Positions 61,250 to 64,000 of a DNA stretch of 64,000 nucleotides are shown piece by piece. This DNA is from Kitasatospora phosalacinea. GTDB taxonomy: Bacteria; Actinomycetota; Actinomycetes; Streptomycetales; Streptomycetaceae. The stretch is taken from assembly GCF_000717185.1 (NCBI RefSeq), contig NZ_JNYE01000047.1, positions 1 to 64,000 of the forward strand, in the 5' to 3' direction. The translations under genes and the position numbers were made by a program. Below the pieces are notes generated by a model that saw only the letters and a program-made list of their open reading frames with translations, was not told the DNA's origin and ran no database searches. Each line of letters starts with the position of its first letter. The stretch's first letter is position 1.

Positions 61250-62671
61250 ATGACCGACCGTACGACCGCCGTGACCACCCCCGGACGCCAGCGGAGCGGG
61301 GCGCCCGCGCTCGACCGCCGACTCGTCCCGCCGATGGTGATCGGCTCCGTCCTCAACCCGATCAACTCCACGGTCATCGCCGTCGCGCTCGTCCCGATCG
61401 GCGCCGCGCTCGGCGCCTCGCCCGCGCAGACGGCCTGGCTGGTGTCCGCGCTGTACCTGGCCACCGCGCTCGGACAGCCCGTGGTGGGACGGCTGATCGA
61501 CCTGTTCGGGCCGCGGCGGCTGTTCCTGGCCGGCACCGGCCTGGTCGGCGTGGCCGGAGTGGTCGGCACCCTCGCGCCCGACCTCGGGACGCTGATCGCC
61601 GCCCGCGTCGTCCTCGGCCTCGGCACCTGCGCGGGCTACCCGGCCGCGATGGCCCTGCTGCGCGCCGAGTCCCGGCGCACCGGGCAGGACAGCCCCGCCG
61701 GAGTGCTCACCCTGCTGGCCGTCGCCAACCAGACCGTCGCCGTGGTCGGCCCGCTGCTCGGCGGACTGCTCACCGGCCTCGGCGGCTGGCGCGCCACCTT
61801 CGCGCTGAACGTCCCGCTCTCGGTGCTCGCCGTCACCCTCGGCGCGCTGCGCCTGCCCAGGTCGGGGCCGCCGGAACGCTCCCCCGACGGCCCCGGGCCG
61901 CTGCGGCGGATCGACCTGCCCGGAATGGCACTGTTCGGGGTCCTGCTGCTCTCGCTGCTGCTGTTCCTGATGCACCCGCACCCCGACCGCTGGTACCTGC
62001 CGCCGCTCACCCTCGCCGCCGCCGTCGCCTTCACCGTCCGCGAACGCCGCACCGAGCAGCCCTTCATCGACGTCAAGGTGCTCGGCGGCAACACCCCGCT
62101 GCTCGCCACCTACGCCCGCGCCCTGGCCGCGTACGTCGTCGCCTACGCCTTCCTGTACGGCTTCGCCCAGTGGACCGAGGAGGGCTTCGGCTTGACGCCG
62201 CTGCAGGCCGGGCTGGTGCAGGCGCCGACCTTCCTGGTCGGCATCGGCGTCTCGGTCCTGGCCGGGCGCCGCGGCGGCATCCGGACCACCCTGCTGGTCG
62301 GCGCGGCCGGGCAGATCGCCGCCTGCCTGCTGATGCTCACCCTCGGCACGCACAGCCCGCTGTGGGTGCTGCTGGTGCTGGCCGTGCTGTTCGGCGTCCC
62401 GCAGGGCGCCAACGGGCTGGCCCTGCAGAACTCCGTCTTCCTGCAGTCCGACCCGGCCCGCACCGGCTCCTCCGCCGGGCTGCTGCGCACCTTCGCCTAC
62501 CTCGGCTCGATGGTCGCCGCCGCCGTGACCGCCGCCGCCTACGGACCGCACGCGGGCACCGCGGGAATGCACCAACTGGCACGGGCCATGCTGGGCGCGG
62601 CCCTGCTGTTCCTGCTGCTGACCGTCTTCGACCGCGCCCTGCGGACCCTGCGCACCCCCGCCCGGGCCTGA
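61250..62671 (+). CDS. MFS transporter (DHA2-like)
   Basis: 473-residue efflux protein with about 12-14 helices. The first helix has VIGSVLNPINSTVIAVALVPIG, motif A is GRLIDLFGPRRLFLAG, and motif C-like VVGPLLGGLLTGLGGWRATFALNVPL is clear. ATG 61250 has AGAAG 5 nt upstream. With the preceding MarR gene it forms a second drug-responsive efflux unit in this window. Confidence 0.92.
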   Translation: MTDRTTAVTTPGRQRSGAPALDRRLVPPMVIGSVLNPINSTVIAVALVPIGAALGASPAQTAWLVSALYLATALGQPVVGRLIDLFGPRRLFLAGTGLVGVAGVVGTLAPDLGTLIAARVVLGLGTCAGYPAAMALLRAESRRTGQDSPAGVLTLLAVANQTVAVVGPLLGGLLTGLGGWRATFALNVPLSVLAVTLGALRLPRSGPPERSPDGPGPLRRIDLPGMALFGVLLLSLLLFLMHPHPDRWYLPPLTLAAAVAFTVRERRTEQPFIDVKVLGGNTPLLATYARALAAYVVAYAFLYGFAQWTEEGFGLTPLQAGLVQAPTFLVGIGVSVLAGRRGGIRTTLLVGAAGQIAACLLMLTLGTHSPLWVLLVLAVLFGVPQGANGLALQNSVFLQSDPARTGSSAGLLRTFAYLGSMVAAAVTAAAYGPHAGTAGMHQLARAMLGAALLFLLLTVFDRALRTLRTPARA

Positions 62672-62711
62672 GCGCGGGGCGGGCTCCCGGGCTCCCGGGC
62701 CGCGGGTGCGG

Positions 62712-62717
62712 CAGGAT
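62712..62717 (+). promoter_or_regulatory. Possible leaderless promoter -10 (CAGGAT) for the GNAT gene
   Basis: CAGGAT, then 7 nt, then GTG 62725. The flank GTGCGG-CAGGAT-GG is the same as at 33793-33806. Confidence 0.45.
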
Positions 62718-62724
62718 GGCCGCC

Positions 62725-63357
62725 GTGGAACTGCCCAGGACGGTGCCGGAACTCCCGGCCGCGCACGGCTTGCTGCCCAGGACGGTGCCGGAACTCCCGG
62801 CCGCGCACGGCTTGCTGCCCAGGACGGTGCCGGAACTCCCGGCCGCGCACGGCTTCCGGCTGCGCCGCTGGAGCCCGGACGACACCGGGCTGCTCAGGGA
62901 GGCCGCGACCGACCCGTACATCCCGCTGACCACCACCGTGCCGAGCCCGTACAGCCCGGCCGCGGCGGCGGCGTACCTGCAACGCCAGTGGCGCCGCACC
63001 GAGATCGGGACGGGCTACCCCTTCGTGATCGTCGACCCGGCGGGCCGGGCGGTCGGCGACGTCGGCCTCTGGGTGGGCGAACTCCCGCTGCGCGGCTGGG
63101 CGACCGCCGGTTACTGGGTCGCCCCGACGGCCCGCCGCCGGGGCGCCGCCACGGCCGCGCTGGGCGCCGTCACCGCCTGGGCGCTCGGCGAACTCGCCCT
63201 GCCCGGCATCGAGTTGTACGTGGAGCCGGGCAACACCGGATCGATCCGCACCGCCGAACGCGCCGGCTACCGGTGCACCGGCCTGCGGCCCGCCCACCAG
63301 GTGGTGGACGGGCGGCCGCGCGACATGTGGCGCTACGTCAGGACGCAGCAGCAGTAG
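62725..63357 (+). CDS. GNAT acetyltransferase with triplicated N-terminal repeat
   Basis: 210 residues. Residues 3-44 are three tandem copies of LPRTVPELPAAHGL (the last ending in Phe). The GNAT domain begins in the third copy with HGFRLRRWSPDDTGLLREAATDPYIP and continues with FVIVDPAGRAVGDVGLWV, the acetyl-CoA loop APTARRRGAATAALGAV and LYVEPGNTGSIRTAERAGYRCTGL, as in RimJ/RimL-type enzymes that acetylate N-termini or small molecules. A start in the third copy would give a normal-length GNAT, so the repeats look like a recent addition. GTG 62725 is chosen from the leaderless-type promoter. Confidence 0.88.
   Translation: MELPRTVPELPAAHGLLPRTVPELPAAHGLLPRTVPELPAAHGFRLRRWSPDDTGLLREAATDPYIPLTTTVPSPYSPAAAAAYLQRQWRRTEIGTGYPFVIVDPAGRAVGDVGLWVGELPLRGWATAGYWVAPTARRRGAATAALGAVTAWALGELALPGIELYVEPGNTGSIRTAERAGYRCTGLRPAHQVVDGRPRDMWRYVRTQQQ
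62731..62856. repeat. Three tandem 42-bp repeats at the start of the GNAT gene
   Basis: Copies 62731-62772, 62773-62814 and 62815-62856 are identical except for the last base of the third. Each encodes 14 residues and keeps the frame. Each starts CTGCCCAGGACGGTGCCGGA. Confidence 0.95.
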
Positions 63358-63363
63358 GGAAGT

Positions 63364-64000
63364 TCAGAGCTCCAGCGGCGCACCGAAACCCCGGTGGCCC
63401 GCACCGGCCCGGGTCAGGGCCAGCCAGCCGTGGCCGCGCACCGGCGTGTCCGGGCCGATCCCGCCGGGGTCGACCGACAGGTGGCGGGCGGCGACCCGGA
63501 CGCTCTGCGCCTCGGACGCGTTCGGCTCCTGGTAGACGTCCGCAAACTCGTCCTCGTCCTCGAAGTCGTCCACCGTCAGGACCTCCTCCCACGGCAGCGG
63601 CCCGCCCTCCCACTCCGGCTCGCTCGCCCGCCAGTACGAACGCACCACCGCGCCGCCCTCGGCGGCCACCCAGATCACCGCGTCCGCGTGCGGGTCCTCG
63701 TAGAACACCTGCGCCCGCCCGCAGGCCGCGCTCAGCGACTCCGCCACCGTGGTCGGCCACCAGGCGCAACTGCCGATAGGCGACTCCGCGAACACCAGCC
63801 GCCAGCCCGCGTACTCCGGCGTCACGAAGACCCGGTGCACCACCTCCCCGTCCACCCGCTTCGTGTCGTCCACCTGCGCGGCCTCGCCGCCGCGCACCGT
63901 CACCGGGACCCGGTCGTGCAACCCCAGCACCTCGAACGCCGCCAGGTAGCCCTCCCCGGGCACCGCCAACCACCACGCACCCGCCAGCGGCCGCGGACGC
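63364..64000 (-). CDS. Hypothetical protein, truncated by the window end
   Basis: At least 211 residues; the frame is open to the window edge (RPRPLAGAWWLAVPGEGYLAAFEVLG), so the start lies beyond 64000. It is rich in acidic residues near the C-terminus (VDDFEDEDEFADVY), with several Trp in WWPTTVAESL and YWRASEPEWEGGPLPWEEVL. I do not recognise a family. No signal peptide can be judged. Its stop is 6 bases from the stop of the convergent GNAT gene. Confidence 0.7.
   Translation of the reverse strand, partial: RPRPLAGAWWLAVPGEGYLAAFEVLGLHDRVPVTVRGGEAAQVDDTKRVDGEVVHRVFVTPEYAGWRLVFAESPIGSCAWWPTTVAESLSAACGRAQVFYEDPHADAVIWVAAEGGAVVRSYWRASEPEWEGGPLPWEEVLTVDDFEDEDEFADVYQEPNASEAQSVRVAARHLSVDPGGIGPDTPVRGHGWLALTRAGAGHRGFGAPLEL

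Noticed and set aside
62731..62856. Three repeats considered as a CRISPR fragment
   Set aside because: The copies are contiguous with no spacers, in frame, and encode a peptide repeat.

Overview
The window is very GC-rich (roughly 73-75 %), uses GTG and TTG starts freely, and shows dense 4-nt stop/start overlaps. It also carries DmdR/IdeR-type iron boxes, an LmbU-family regulator with an in-frame TTA codon, and a family 2B encapsulin. Together these point to a streptomycete (Streptomyces or Kitasatospora); the genus cannot be settled from the sequence. No tRNA, rRNA, CRISPR array or insertion sequence was seen.

Layout: 1-4.0 kb holds the end of an acyl-CoA dehydrogenase and an efeO-efeB-efeU iron-uptake locus with two iron boxes. 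4.1-6.7 kb holds a divergent TetR/SDR pair and an ECF sigma factor. 6.7-24.8 kb is one leftward operon for a nonribosomal peptide: type II thioesterase, mycofactocin-type SDR, NRPS-A (degenerate C, A predicted Thr, PCP), ATP-grasp ligase, NRPS-B (A predicted Val, PCP, C), NRPS-C (half C, A predicted Ser, PCP, variant C, adenylation remnant, PCP, thioesterase with a Cys nucleophile), P450, second ATP-grasp ligase and an MFS exporter, ending in a strong terminator. A gene-free 1.08 kb region follows, with a perfect 36-bp palindrome in its middle. An LmbU-family regulator is transcribed divergently from the operon on the far side (25.9-26.6 kb).

26.7-33.7 kb is a three-gene MacB/FtsX-type ABC system, followed by a second ECF sigma factor. 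34.8-41.4 kb is a sugar-uptake and beta-galactosidase regulon: LacI regulator, two permeases, a binding protein and a GH42 enzyme, with two identical operators exactly 100 bp apart. 41.5-52 kb is a mixed region: LRV-repeat protein, GNAT, LysE exporter, MFS/MarR pair, secreted protein, TetR/flavin monooxygenase pair with tandem operators, SUKH-like protein, PucR-type regulator and secreted lipase.

52.1-59.5 kb contains a lysophospholipid-acyltransferase-like protein and a patatin phospholipase. Next to them is a family 2B encapsulin with a cyclic-nucleotide-binding-like insert but no recognisable cargo gene beside it. A Pro/Thr-repeat surface protein, a DUF4239 membrane protein, a CYTH protein and a small helical-repeat protein follow. 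59.6-64 kb has an alpha/beta hydrolase, a MarR/MFS efflux pair, a GNAT whose N-terminus carries three tandem 42-bp repeats, and a truncated hypothetical gene.

The two most unusual systems are the NRPS operon with its LmbU control region and the cargo-less encapsulin beside lipid enzymes. The NRPS operon is non-colinear, combines two ATP-grasp ligases with degenerate condensation domains, and ends in a Cys-type thioesterase.
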